Assembly (NCBI GenBank): GCA_035644495.1
Contig: DASQOM010000120.1
Span: 1-64,000, forward strand
Source of the DNA: JACQFK01 sp035644495
GTDB taxonomy: Bacteria > Planctomycetota > MHYJ01 > JACPRB01
Length of the DNA: 64,000 nt
Reading direction: 5' to 3'
Within the stretch, counting starts at the first letter, position 1, and each line of letters begins with the position of its first letter. A program made the position numbers and the translations under genes. The notes under the pieces are model-generated. The model worked only from the letters and a program-made list of their open reading frames with translations, had not been told where the DNA came from and made no database searches. Shown here piece by piece: positions 18,307 through 26,116 of this stretch.

Positions 18307-19215
18307 TTAAGTCAGCTTGCCCCGGATCGAGAGACGGCCGGCGAGGTACTTCGTCAGCTCGACGTCGAGGTCCTGGTCGGTCGAGATGCGGACGTAGTCG
18401 ACCATCTGCTTCACGCAGCCCTTGCGGATCTCCTCGCAGAACTGGTTGACCTCGGCCAGGTAGGCCTTCCGCAGCGAGCGCGGGTCGACGAGCTGCTTGG
18501 GATACTCTTCGAGCCCCTCGAAAAGCGTCATCCGCTCGAAGGGGAAGGTCAGCTCGTATTCGTCGAGGACGTGGAAGACGATCACGTCGTGCCGCTTGTG
18601 GCTGAAATGCTGCAGGCTCTTGAGGATGACCTCGGGCCTGTCGAAGAGGTCCGAGATCAGGATGATCAGGCCGCGACGCTGGATGCGCTCGGCGAGCGCA
18701 TTGAGCACGGCCCCCAGGTCGGTCTTGTTCTTCCCCTCGGCCTGCGCGAGCGTGCCCAGGATCGGCCGCAGGTGCCCCATCGAGCTCGACGTGGGGATGA
18801 ACGTCTTCACCTCCTTGTCGAAGCAGACCATGCCCACGGAATCCTGCTGTTTCAGGATCAGGTAGGCCATCGACGCGGCGATGTGGCTCGCCAGCTCGAG
18901 CTTGGTGGTCTCCCTGCCGCCGTAGTCCATGGACTCCGAGGTGTCGAGCAGGATGTGCGAGCGCAGGTTGGTCTCGAGCTCGTACTCCTTGATGAAGAGG
19001 CGGTCGCTGCGGCCGAAGACCTTCCAGTCGAGGTGCTTGAGGTCGTCGCCCGGGGCGTACTCGCGGTGCTCGGCGAACTCCACCGAGAACCCGTGGTAGG
19101 GGCTCTTGTGCATGCCCCCCATGAAGCCCTCGACGATGTGGCGCGCCTTCAGATCCAGGCGCGTGATCTTGTTGAGGACCTTGGAGTCGAGAAACTTATG
19201 CGTGGCGTCGGCCAT
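18307..19215 (-). CDS. DUF58 domain protein
   Basis: 302 residues. The DUF58 signature EYAPGDDLKHLDWKVFGRSDRLFIKEYE is present as two adjoining motifs (EYAPGDDLKHLDWKVF and RSDRLFIKEYE), followed by a VWA-like core with DTSESMDYGG. DUF58 proteins work with MoxR ATPases as substrate or partner in chaperone-like metal insertion or complex assembly. It sits 39 nt after the moxR gene. GAGGGG about eight bases before the ATG may serve as ribosome site. Confidence 0.9.
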   Translation of the reverse strand: MADATHKFLDSKVLNKITRLDLKARHIVEGFMGGMHKSPYHGFSVEFAEHREYAPGDDLKHLDWKVFGRSDRLFIKEYELETNLRSHILLDTSESMDYGGRETTKLELASHIAASMAYLILKQQDSVGMVCFDKEVKTFIPTSSSMGHLRPILGTLAQAEGKNKTDLGAVLNALAERIQRRGLIILISDLFDRPEVILKSLQHFSHKRHDVIVFHVLDEYELTFPFERMTLFEGLEEYPKQLVDPRSLRKAYLAEVNQFCEEIRKGCVKQMVDYVRISTDQDLDVELTKYLAGRLSIRGKLT

Positions 19216-19254
19216 AAGGAAATCCCCTCACGGGCACCGAGGACGACGGACCCT

Positions 19255-20328
19255 CTAAGCCCCGGTGACTTTGGGAAGCGCCTGGTCCTTCTCGAGCGAA
19301 GCCTCCTTCGCGGGGATGACCTCGAGGAGCTTGTCCACGATCTTGTCCGGCGTCACCCCTTCGGCCTCGGCCGTGAAGTTCGTGACGATGCGGTGCCTCA
19401 GCACCGGGTGGGCGATCGCCCGGATGTCCTGAATCGTGACGTAGTAGCGCCCCTGCAGCACCGCATGCGCCTTGGCGCCGATGATCAAGTACTGGCTCGC
19501 GCGCGGTCCGGCGCCCCAGTGCACCCACTCCTTCACGAAGTCGGGCACGCCGCCCTCGGAGACGCGCGTCGCCCGCGACAGCGCCATCGCGTAGCGGATG
19601 ACGTGATCGGCCACCGGCACCCGGCGGACCAGGTCCTGCAGCCGGAGGATCTCGTCGCCCGACAGCACCGTCGAGAGCTTGTGCTCGAAGACGGAGGTCG
19701 TGAGCTTCATGATCTCGAGCTCTTCCTGTTCCGTCGGGTAGCCGACCCGGATCATGTACATGAAGCGGTCGAGCTGCGCCTCGGGCAGGGGATACGTGCC
19801 TTCCTGTTCGATCGGGTTCTGGGTGGCCAGGACGAAGAAGGGGTGCTGGAGGGCGTGGCGCTTGCCGCCGACCGTCACCTGCAGCTCCTGCATCGCCTCG
19901 AGCAGCGCCGCCTGCGTCTTCGGCGGAGTCCGGTTGATCTCGTCCGCCAGGAGCACATTGGCGAAGATCGGCCCCTTGATGAAACGCAGCGCGCGGTCGC
20001 CCGAGGCCTTGTCGACGTCGATCACCTCGGTGCCGGTGATATCGCTGGGCATCAGGTCGGGCGTGAACTGGACCCGGCTGAAGGAGAGCGAGAGGGTCTG
20101 GGCGAGCGTCCGGATCATGAGGGTCTTGGCGAGGCCCGGGACGCCGACCAGGAGCGCGTGGCCCTTCGAGAAGATGCAGGTCAGGAGCTCGTCCAGGACG
20201 CGTTCCTGGCCGACGATCACCCGGTGCATCTCCGCCTTCAGGGTATCGTAGGCGGCTTTCAGCTTCTGGATGGATTCCATGTCTCCGCGGGAGCCGTCGG
20301 GAGTCGAACCGGGGGCCAGAGGGTCCAT
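19255..20328 (-). CDS. MoxR family AAA+ ATPase
   Basis: 357 residues from the ATG at 20328, chosen because GGAGG lies just upstream; ATG 20340 is an alternative. Walker A is VGVPGLAKT, Walker B LLADEINRTPPKTQAALLEA, and the arginine-rich sensor regions follow. MoxR ATPases remodel or load metal into VWA-domain partners, which are encoded directly downstream (DUF58 and two VWA proteins). It is the first gene of the six-gene operon that runs to 8097. Confidence 0.92.
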   Translation of the reverse strand: MDPLAPGSTPDGSRGDMESIQKLKAAYDTLKAEMHRVIVGQERVLDELLTCIFSKGHALLVGVPGLAKTLMIRTLAQTLSLSFSRVQFTPDLMPSDITGTEVIDVDKASGDRALRFIKGPIFANVLLADEINRTPPKTQAALLEAMQELQVTVGGKRHALQHPFFVLATQNPIEQEGTYPLPEAQLDRFMYMIRVGYPTEQEELEIMKLTTSVFEHKLSTVLSGDEILRLQDLVRRVPVADHVIRYAMALSRATRVSEGGVPDFVKEWVHWGAGPRASQYLIIGAKAHAVLQGRYYVTIQDIRAIAHPVLRHRIVTNFTAEAEGVTPDKIVDKLLEVIPAKEASLEKDQALPKVTGA

Positions 20329-20412
20329 GCGCGCCTCCATCAAAGCCAAAAACCGAAGGTACCAGAAATACTACGGCTCACCAATAGAAATGGTGGGAAC
20401 GCCATCATCTAC

Positions 20413-20418
20413 TATAAT
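20413..20418 (+). promoter_or_regulatory. -10 box upstream of BON lipoprotein
   Basis: A perfect TATAAT lies in the divergent gap between moxR and the BON lipoprotein, 46 nt before the GTG start. No good -35 is visible at the usual distance. The surrounding 20340-20420 segment is clearly AT-richer than its neighbours. Confidence 0.35.
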
Positions 20419-20464
20419 TTTCCCGGAAGATCCGGATGCAGATTCGACGCCGGAGGAGGCTCTC

Positions 20465-20770
20465 GTGCCCTGGAAATCGCTCGCGTCCGCGGCCCTCGCG
20501 CTCGCCCTTCTCCTGATTCCCGGCTGCGGATCCAAGTCTCCGTCGCAGCGGGCCGGCACCGACCAGGAGATCGCCCGCAATATCCTCTGGCGCTTTCACC
20601 AGGATCCCGGGAAACGGTTCCAGGACGTCCGCGTGACCTGCGAAGACCTCCAGATCACCCTGGAGGGGCGCGTGGCCGACGCAAAGGCCGCCGGCGACGC
20701 CGTCCAGATCGCCCTCAACGAATCGCGCGGCAGCAAGGTGGACTCCCGCCTCGAAGTCCGCCTCCGCTGA
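20465..20770 (+). CDS. BON-domain lipoprotein
   Basis: 101 residues from GTG 20465, supported by GGAGGAGG six to thirteen bases upstream. The frame is open further 5' but that part is not protein-like. A lipoprotein signal with lipobox IPGC (ALALLLIPGCGSKSPS) is followed by one BON domain (ARNILWRFHQDPGKRFQDVR, LEGRVADAKAAGDAVQIAL). BON domains occur in OsmY and secretins and bind membranes or phospholipid. It probably sits in the envelope and responds to stress. Immediately after its stop is a 27-bp palindrome. Confidence 0.75.
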   Translation: MPWKSLASAALALALLLIPGCGSKSPSQRAGTDQEIARNILWRFHQDPGKRFQDVRVTCEDLQITLEGRVADAKAAGDAVQIALNESRGSKVDSRLEVRLR

Positions 20771-20797
20771 CCACAAACGCACCGGTTGCGTTTGTGG
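20771..20797. repeat. 27-bp palindrome, family member 1
   Basis: Perfect 11-bp stem (CCACAAACGCA / TGCGTTTGTGG) around the loop CCGGT, beginning at the base after the BON-lipoprotein stop. It resembles a terminator in position but has no T-tract. Related copies with different inner stem bases occur at 32891, 32922 and 44227. Confidence 0.85.
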
Positions 20798-20835
20798 GAA
20801 TGTAAGGCCCTGGCCGCCAGTTACTTGTAGTGACG

Positions 20836-20865
20836 TTGACGGGGCCGATGAACTCGAGCTATGAT
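20836..20865 (+). promoter_or_regulatory. promoter of ribBA-kdsA
   Basis: TTGACG (20836-20841) and TATGAT (20860-20865) are spaced 18 nt. The ribBA ATG at 20875 starts nine bases after the -10 box, so the message would have a 2-3 nt leader. This also argues against the upstream in-frame starts at 20830 and 20848. No FMN riboswitch is present. Confidence 0.6.
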
Positions 20866-20874
20866 CCCCATCTC

Positions 20875-22128
20875 ATGAGTGAATTCGCATCGATCCCGGA
20901 AGTCCTGGACGAGCTTCGCGCCGGCCGGATGGTCGTCCTGGTGGACGACGAAAACCGCGAAAACGAGGGCGACCTCGTCATGGCCGCGGAGAAGGTGACC
21001 CCCGAGGGGGTCAACTTCATGGTCCGCAAGGCCTGCGGCGAGCTCTGCCTGGCGCTGACCAGCGAAAAGTGCGATGCCCTCGGCCTGGGCCTCCAGGCGC
21101 TCGACAACACCTCCAAGCACGGAACCAACTTCACCGTCACCATCGACGCGGCCGCCGGCATCTCCACCGGCACGTCGGCGTTCGACCGGGCGAAGACCAT
21201 CCTGACGGCCATCGACGACCGCTGCCGACCAGCGGACCTGGCCCGGCCGGGCCACGTCCATCCCCTCCGCGCCCGGGAGGGCGGCGCGCTCGTCCGCGCC
21301 GGCCATACCGAGGGCTCGGTCGACCTCGTCCGGCTGGCCGGCCTGAAACCCGCGGCGGTCATCATCGAAATCCTCAAGGAAGACGGCTCGATGGCGCGGC
21401 TCCCCGACCTGCTCGAATTCGCGACGCAGCATCGATTGAAGATCGCCACCATCGCCCAGCTCATCGAGTACCGGCGCCAGAAGGAGCGGATCATCGAGAA
21501 GGTCGTCGAAACCACCCTCCCCACCCGCTTCGGGGACTTCCGCGTCCACCTTTACCGCTCGAAGGTCGACGAGTACCTCCACGTCGCCCTCTGCGCGGGC
21601 GACGTCGGCGCCGTGAAGAACGGAGAGACGGTCGTCCAGCCCGAGGCCGTCACGGTGCGCGTCCACTCCGAGTGCCTGACCGGCGACATCTTCCATTCGC
21701 TGCGCTGCGAGTGCGGCGAGCAGATGGAGGCCGCGCTGGAGATCATCGCGCGCGAGAAGCGCGGCGTCTTCCTGTACATCCGGCAGGAGGGCCGCGGCAT
21801 CGGCCTCATCCAGAAGCTCAAGGCGTACAAGCTCCAGGACGAGGGCTCCGACACGGTCGAGGCCAACCTGAAGCTCGGCCTGCCCGCCGACGTGCGCGAA
21901 TACGGCACGGGCGCGCAGATCCTCTACGACCTCGGCGTGCGCAGGATGCGACTGCTGACGAACAACCCCAAGAAGATGCACTCGATCGCGGGCTACGGCC
22001 TCGAGATCGTCGAGCAGGTCCCCATCGAGATCGCGCCCAACGAGCACAACCGGAAGTATCTCCGGGACAAGCGGGACAAGATGGGCCACTCCTTCAAGCA
22101 GATCAACGACCTGATCGAGGGGACATGA
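20875..22128 (+). CDS. ribBA: bifunctional DHBP synthase / GTP cyclohydrolase II
   Basis: 417 residues. Residues 1-205 are 3,4-dihydroxy-2-butanone-4-phosphate synthase (VLVDDENRENEGDL, STGTSAFDRAKTI, RAGHTEGSVDLVRLAG). Residues 206-417 are GTP cyclohydrolase II with the zinc cysteines in ECLTGDIFHSLRCECG and IRQEGRGIGL. Together they supply both precursors of riboflavin. The start at MSEFASIPEV fits the family and the promoter. The stop overlaps the kdsA start as ATGA, an unusual pairing of flavin and LPS genes. Confidence 0.95.
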   Translation: MSEFASIPEVLDELRAGRMVVLVDDENRENEGDLVMAAEKVTPEGVNFMVRKACGELCLALTSEKCDALGLGLQALDNTSKHGTNFTVTIDAAAGISTGTSAFDRAKTILTAIDDRCRPADLARPGHVHPLRAREGGALVRAGHTEGSVDLVRLAGLKPAAVIIEILKEDGSMARLPDLLEFATQHRLKIATIAQLIEYRRQKERIIEKVVETTLPTRFGDFRVHLYRSKVDEYLHVALCAGDVGAVKNGETVVQPEAVTVRVHSECLTGDIFHSLRCECGEQMEAALEIIAREKRGVFLYIRQEGRGIGLIQKLKAYKLQDEGSDTVEANLKLGLPADVREYGTGAQILYDLGVRRMRLLTNNPKKMHSIAGYGLEIVEQVPIEIAPNEHNRKYLRDKRDKMGHSFKQINDLIEGT

Positions 22129-22907
22129 CCGATCTGTTCTTCATCGGCGGCCCCTGCGTCATCGAGTCCGAAGCCCACGCCCTCCGCCACGCGAACGCCA
22201 TCGCCGAGATCTGCCGCGCCGCCGGCGTCGACTTCGTCTACAAGAGCTCCTACGACAAGGCCAACCGCACCTCGGGCAAGACCTACCGCGGACCGGGCCT
22301 CAAGGACGGCCTCGCGATCCTCGCCAAGGTGAAGAAGCAGACCGGACTGCGCTTGCTCACCGACGTCCACTCGCCCGAGGAGGCGAAGGCCGCGGCGAAA
22401 GTCGTCGACGTCCTCCAGATCCCCGCCATGCTCTGCCGCCAGACCGACCTGGTGGTGGCCGCGGCGAAGACGAAGCGGACCGTGAACATCAAGAAGGGCC
22501 AGTTCATGGATCCCTGGTCGATGCGCAACATCCTGGAGAAGGCGACGTCGACGGGGAACAAGGACGTGATGCTCTGCGAGCGCGGCGCGACCTTCGGCTA
22601 CCAGAACCTGGTCGTCGACATGCGCGCGATTCCGATCATGAAGTCGTTCGGCTGCAAGGTGGTGATGGATGCGGGCCACGCGGTGCAGCAGCCGGGCGGG
22701 CTGGGCAACGCGTCGGGCGGCATGCGCGACATGATCCCGGTGATCGCGCGCTGCGGCGTCGCCGCCGGCGCCGATGGCCTCTTCATCGAGGTGCACGAGA
22801 ACCCCGACAAGGGTCCGAGCGACGGCCCCAACATGCTGAAGCTCGCCGACCTCCCCGCCCTGCTGCGCGACGTGGTGGCGATCCGAAAGGCCGTCACGCC
22901 AGCTTGA
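22125..22907 (+). CDS. kdsA: 3-deoxy-8-phosphooctulonate (Kdo8P) synthase
   Basis: 260 residues. Condenses arabinose-5-phosphate and PEP to Kdo-8-phosphate for the LPS inner core. Motifs IGGPCVIESEAH, FVYKSSYDKANRTS, KKGQFMDPW and FGYQNLVVDMRAIPIMK are typical. The cysteine in GGPCVIES stands where metal-independent enzymes have asparagine, so this belongs to the metal-dependent class. It is real evidence for a Kdo-containing outer membrane. The 3' end overlaps vapC tail to tail by 14 nt. Confidence 0.95.
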   Translation: MTDLFFIGGPCVIESEAHALRHANAIAEICRAAGVDFVYKSSYDKANRTSGKTYRGPGLKDGLAILAKVKKQTGLRLLTDVHSPEEAKAAAKVVDVLQIPAMLCRQTDLVVAAAKTKRTVNIKKGQFMDPWSMRNILEKATSTGNKDVMLCERGATFGYQNLVVDMRAIPIMKSFGCKVVMDAGHAVQQPGGLGNASGGMRDMIPVIARCGVAAGADGLFIEVHENPDKGPSDGPNMLKLADLPALLRDVVAIRKAVTPA

Positions 22908-23283
22908 GGCCCGCGTGCTTCGCCATCGGCTCGAAGTGGCGCCTGTCGCAAGTCCGCAAGGGAAGCCCGTTCTCCAGGCAAACCGCTTCGATCGTCGTGT
23001 CGAAGGAACTGACCTTCACCCCTTTCCGCCTCAGCTGCCGATAGAGCTGGGCGACCCGGAGACAGGTCCCGCGCGTCGCCTCCCGGTAGCGGAACTGCGC
23101 GAGATTCTGCCGCTCCCGCCGGAAGTCGTCATCCTCCCGGATCCCCTGCAGGACCTCCTGGAGGATCGCCCCGCAGAGCCGCACCCGGTTGACCCGATGC
23201 AGGGCCTCCCGCAGAAGGGTTGACTCCCGGCCCCATCGGGCGGCGAGGAATTCAATCCAGACAGAGGTGTCCACGACGAACAC
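22894..23283 (-). CDS. vapC: PIN-domain ribonuclease toxin, VapC type
   Basis: 129 residues. The four acidic PIN residues are visible: D5 (FVVDTSVWIEFL), E43 (ILQEVLQGI), D95 (SSFDTTIEA) and D113 (RTCDRRHF). VapC toxins cut tRNA or rRNA when freed from VapB. Its start lies inside the last 32 nt of the antitoxin gene. It is the last gene of a minus-strand chain of overlapping genes that begins at 26086. Confidence 0.88.
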   Translation of the reverse strand: MFVVDTSVWIEFLAARWGRESTLLREALHRVNRVRLCGAILQEVLQGIREDDDFRRERQNLAQFRYREATRGTCLRVAQLYRQLRRKGVKVSSFDTTIEAVCLENGLPLRTCDRRHFEPMAKHAGLKLA

Positions 23284-23455
23284 GGCCCCTCATCTCGTCC
23301 AGGTTCCCCTCCCCCACGACCTTGCCCGCGGACTTCAGGATCTCCCGCTGCTGCAGATGCTCGACGAGGATCGCCGGCCCCCCGTTCACAAGGGCGACCT
23401 TGCGCTTCTCGCCGCTCCATTTCATGGCGCGCTTGAGGAGCTTCTCGGGAATCAC
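23252..23455 (-). CDS. vapB: VapB-like antitoxin
   Basis: 67 residues from GTG 23455, which overlaps the stop of the lipoprotein gene as GTGA. The order PEKLLKRAMKWSGEKRKVAL, then a helix, then GNLDEMRGRVRRG fits VapB antitoxins of the AHH/RHH-like type whose C-terminus wraps the PIN toxin. It overlaps vapC by 32 nt. Translation linked to an upstream non-TA gene is unusual for VapBC. The start is a prediction; MKWSGEKRK is an alternative. Confidence 0.75.
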   Translation of the reverse strand: MIPEKLLKRAMKWSGEKRKVALVNGGPAILVEHLQQREILKSAGKVVGEGNLDEMRGRVRRGHLCLD

Positions 23456-23859
23456 TCCTTCAGGATCACCGAGATTCCGCCGCGACCGGGTGCGGAGCAC
23501 GTGAAGCGGACGCGCACCGGCGCGGGGCCGTCGACCCAGACTTCGCGCGGGCCGAGGATCGTCACGCCCTCGCGGTCCGGAACGACTTCCAGTCGATGCA
23601 GACCCGTCGCCTCGGGGAGGCAGACCTCCGCCTCCACGACTTCGCCCACGGAGGCCAGCTCCCGCGCGAAGCGCACGGAGATGCGGACGTCCGCGGTCGG
23701 GTCGAAGGCCTCGAAGACCAGCTCCTTCCCGCCGGGGGCGGACGCTTCGGACAACCGCCACGCGAGGGGGGGATGTCCTGGCGGCGTCGGAAGGGAGGGC
23801 CGCCCCGCGCAGGACATCCCCCCGGCGAAGAGAAGAAGGGAAAGGAGGGACTGCTTCAT
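23452..23859 (-). CDS. predicted lipoprotein, beta-rich
   Basis: 135 residues from the ATG at 23859, which overlaps the stop of the preceding gene as ATGA. A hydrophobic leader ends in GGMSCAGRPS, an imperfect lipobox. The remainder is beta-strand rich (ELVFEAFDPTADVRISVRFA, RVRFTCSAPGRGGISVILKE), like an Ig-like fold. No family recognised. Position in the Tra-like chain suggests an envelope role, but this is only context. Confidence 0.6.
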   Translation of the reverse strand: MKQSLLSLLLFAGGMSCAGRPSLPTPPGHPPLAWRLSEASAPGGKELVFEAFDPTADVRISVRFARELASVGEVVEAEVCLPEATGLHRLEVVPDREGVTILGPREVWVDGPAPVRVRFTCSAPGRGGISVILKE

Positions 23860-24113
23860 CCGTGACGGGGATCGTCGGGATCGGGATCCCGGTCCTCCTC
23901 GAAGCGCTCGAAGTCGATCTGCGCGCAGAGCGGACAGGGACAGCGCAGGATCGCATCGAGCGGCCCCGACTCGATGATCGTGATGCCCGGAACGACCTGG
24001 GGGAAGTCGTGCCCCGTCAGGGCATGGGCGCGGCAGATCTCGCACTTCTCGTCCGGCTCCCCCATCAGGATATGGAAGAGCGAGGGATCCCCGGGAATTC
24101 TCGGCCCTTTCAT
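23856..24113 (-). CDS. small cysteine-motif (zinc-ribbon-like) protein
   Basis: 85 residues from ATG 24113, overlapping the previous stop as ATGA. Two cysteine clusters, EKCEICRAHAL and LRCPCPLCAQ, are placed 43 residues apart and could hold one zinc. An acidic tail (FERFEEDRDPDPDD) follows. Cytosolic by appearance. Not recognised beyond this. Confidence 0.65.
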   Translation of the reverse strand: MKGPRIPGDPSLFHILMGEPDEKCEICRAHALTGHDFPQVVPGITIIESGPLDAILRCPCPLCAQIDFERFEEDRDPDPDDPRHG

Positions 24114-25252
24114 TTCGGGCTCCTTTCGTCCCTCTTCACCTCGCAGCCCCACGGTTTGAGCTGCTCGGCGGCGGCCTTCCGCGCTTCCTCCTCCCGGCGG
24201 GGGGCGAGACGCTGACGCGCCTTCTCCGCCACCTCCGCCGCGGCCGCCGTCTGCGCCTCGCCGATCGCGGCGTTCACCCGCCGCTCCGCTTCAAAAGTCT
24301 CGGTGAGACGCGTGATCTCGTTCCTCAGCTGCTGGCGCCGCCGTTCCAGCTCGCGCCGGACCTCCGGCGTGGCGAGCAGCTCCCCGGATTCCAGCGAGCG
24401 CTCCGCCGACTGCGCCTCCCCGACCACCTCGGCCAGCGCCTGCGCCGCCGACACGCTCCTCACCGCCGCCTCCCGGCGAGACGCCTCCATGGCCGAGATC
24501 CGTCCCAGCTCTTCGCGGGAGACGGGGCCCAGTTTGTCGATCGGCGCCTTCCAGGGATCCTTGAGCGCGTCGTTCCAGAGCGCCGCCTTCTCCTTGCGGC
24601 GGACCTCATACTGCTCCATCACCGCCGTATTGCGAGCTTCGGCCCGGAGCGTCCCCGCCCCGATCTTCAGCGGCGGCACCAGCGTCTCGGGAATCCCCAG
24701 GTCGCGGTTCAGATCGATCTCCCGCACCGGCTTCCCGTCCAGGCCCCGGAGCTCCGAGGTCCGGCGGCAGGCTTTCTGCGCCTCGTCCAGCGCCATCCCC
24801 TGCTTCGCCTTGGCATCGAGACACTCCTTGATGGCCCGGGCCTGCGACTCGCGCTGGACGCCGTCGAGCGCCCGTTCCAGCGAACGGCAGCCGTCCAGCT
24901 CCTGCCCCAGCATCGTGTTGGCCGAGATGCGGTAGTGCTTGATCGCGTCGCACACGGTCGGCGACGCGTAGCAGGCGAGCACCAGGGCCGACCCGGCCAG
25001 TTCCGACTGCACGGCCGACAGCGCCCCACCCAGAAACTCCTCCTTCAGGTTCTTGGTGAAGAGGCTGCGGAAGCTGGCCTTGAGATCGAAGCTTCCGCAC
25101 CCCAGGTCCGGCGCCGCGTCCAGCTGGATCGACGCCCGCTGAGGCTTCACGTCCTTCAGCTCCACGCCCGGAGGCAGACGCCGCCGCAGCTCCCGATCCC
25201 GCTCGATCAGGTCCTGGCCCAGGAGCAGCCCGAGGAACAGCAGGCTAGTCAT
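24110..25252 (-). CDS. secreted coiled-coil protein, TraH/PFL_4711-like N-terminal half
   Basis: 380 residues with a short hydrophobic leader (MTSLLFLGLLLGQ). The first half has DLGCGSFDLKASFRSLF, a hydrophobic helix (VQSELAGSALVLACYASP) and spaced cysteines. This recalls TraH and the ICE protein family PFL_4711, where a CG-FD motif precedes a long helix. The second half (about 230-360) is charged coiled coil (RRELERRRQQLRNEITRLTE). It lies directly after the TraF-like gene (8-nt overlap). Family membership is inferred from pattern and neighbours, not from a search. Confidence 0.5.
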   Translation of the reverse strand: MTSLLFLGLLLGQDLIERDRELRRRLPPGVELKDVKPQRASIQLDAAPDLGCGSFDLKASFRSLFTKNLKEEFLGGALSAVQSELAGSALVLACYASPTVCDAIKHYRISANTMLGQELDGCRSLERALDGVQRESQARAIKECLDAKAKQGMALDEAQKACRRTSELRGLDGKPVREIDLNRDLGIPETLVPPLKIGAGTLRAEARNTAVMEQYEVRRKEKAALWNDALKDPWKAPIDKLGPVSREELGRISAMEASRREAAVRSVSAAQALAEVVGEAQSAERSLESGELLATPEVRRELERRRQQLRNEITRLTETFEAERRVNAAIGEAQTAAAAEVAEKARQRLAPRREEEARKAAAEQLKPWGCEVKRDERSPK

Positions 25253-25733
25253 GCGGCAGCTCCTTCATCAGCGCTTCGCGCGGCGTGAAGCCGCGCAGCA
25301 CTTTCCCCCCGGCGACCAGTGTGGGCGTCATCGTCACGCCATACTGCGACCAGAGCGGGGATCCGGCCGGAACGCGGACGACGGGGAGTCCCTGCAGCTC
25401 CTGATCCTGCCGGGCGCACCAGGGGCAACCCTCGCGCGAGAAGTAGAGCAGCGGCGCCTCGGCCTTCCTCCCCTGCTCCGCCTCCACCGCCGCAATGGCC
25501 GCCCGCAGTCGTCGGAACCGCTCCTCCTGCCAGGCCAGATACGAGCGCGCAGTCTCGGCGCTCGGAGCGTCCAGCAGCCGCTTCACCGCCGGCGGCGCCG
25601 CCGAGTCCGCCCAGAGATCCGCCGCCGCGGGCTCCGACGCCTTCCGCCGGCTGTTCCAGAAGTCCACGTCCCGCCGCTCGAAGAACCGGCTGTCGTCCCC
25701 GACGAGCGCCCATAAGGCGATCAGCGCGCGCAT
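25245..25733 (-). CDS. thioredoxin-fold protein resembling conjugation TraF/TrbB
   Basis: 162 residues. The C-terminal thioredoxin fold has CPWC (LLYFSREGCPWCARQDQELQ) and the cis-proline loop MTPTLV. The N-terminal part has a tryptophan-containing segment (DVDFWNSRRKASEP) and ARSYLAWQEERFRR, which match the helical region ahead of the thioredoxin domain in F-type TraF. In F plasmids these proteins act in the periplasm in pilus assembly. The export signal is weak. It overlaps its two neighbours by 13 and 8 nt. Confidence 0.6.
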   Translation of the reverse strand: MRALIALWALVGDDSRFFERRDVDFWNSRRKASEPAAADLWADSAAPPAVKRLLDAPSAETARSYLAWQEERFRRLRAAIAAVEAEQGRKAEAPLLYFSREGCPWCARQDQELQGLPVVRVPAGSPLWSQYGVTMTPTLVAGGKVLRGFTPREALMKELPHD

Positions 25734-26086
25734 TTCATCAGCTCCTTCACGTCGACCTTCGTCCCCGTCGCGACGTGGACCCGGTCCCCGCGCACGACGG
25801 CGACCGCCGGCAACCGCCGGATGCCGAGCTTCCTCGCCATCCGGAGGCCGTCCTCGTCGAACGGGCGGACGTCGCCGGCGGCCTGCACCGTGGCAAGGAA
25901 CGCCTCCGAGGGCTCGCGGTCGCCGAAGTACCGCTCGACGAGCAGCACCGCCCGCACCTTCTCCCCCTTGACCTGCTCGAAAATCCGGGACGCATCCGGA
26001 GAGTCCGGCGAGAAGAAGATCCAGATCGTCGGAGCGTCCTGAGAGGAAGCCAGCCCGGCGACGAGCAAGGCAGCGAGCAGTTTCAT
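25721..26086 (-). CDS. TrbC-like exported thioredoxin-fold protein
   Basis: 121 residues with a signal peptide (MKLLAALLVAGLASS). It has the layout of F-type TrbC pilin-assembly proteins: IWIFFSPDSPD, AVLLVERYFGD and then GIRRLPAVAVVRGDRVH, a redox-inactive thioredoxin-like fold lacking CxxC. It is first in the minus-strand chain TrbC-TraF-TraH-like. No pilin, TraC ATPase or coupling protein is found in the window. Assignment is from motif order only. Confidence 0.5.
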   Translation of the reverse strand: MKLLAALLVAGLASSQDAPTIWIFFSPDSPDASRIFEQVKGEKVRAVLLVERYFGDREPSEAFLATVQAAGDVRPFDEDGLRMARKLGIRRLPAVAVVRGDRVHVATGTKVDVKELMKCAR

Positions 26087-26116
26087 AAAGACCCGTTCAA
26101 CCCAAAGCCACGAAGG

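Noticed and set aside
20771..20797. Intrinsic terminator for the BON lipoprotein gene
   Set aside because: Good stem but no T-tract, and near-identical palindromes occur upstream of genes at 32.9 kb. I list it as a repeat instead.
21069..22124. Extension of kdsA upstream through ribBA
   Set aside because: Arg/Pro-rich shadow; KdsA family proteins start at the ATG at 22125, which overlaps the ribBA stop.
22074..22124. FMN riboswitch or trp attenuator in the ribBA or trp leaders
   Set aside because: The predicted leaders are at most a few bases long and no conserved riboswitch core or leader peptide with Trp codons is visible.
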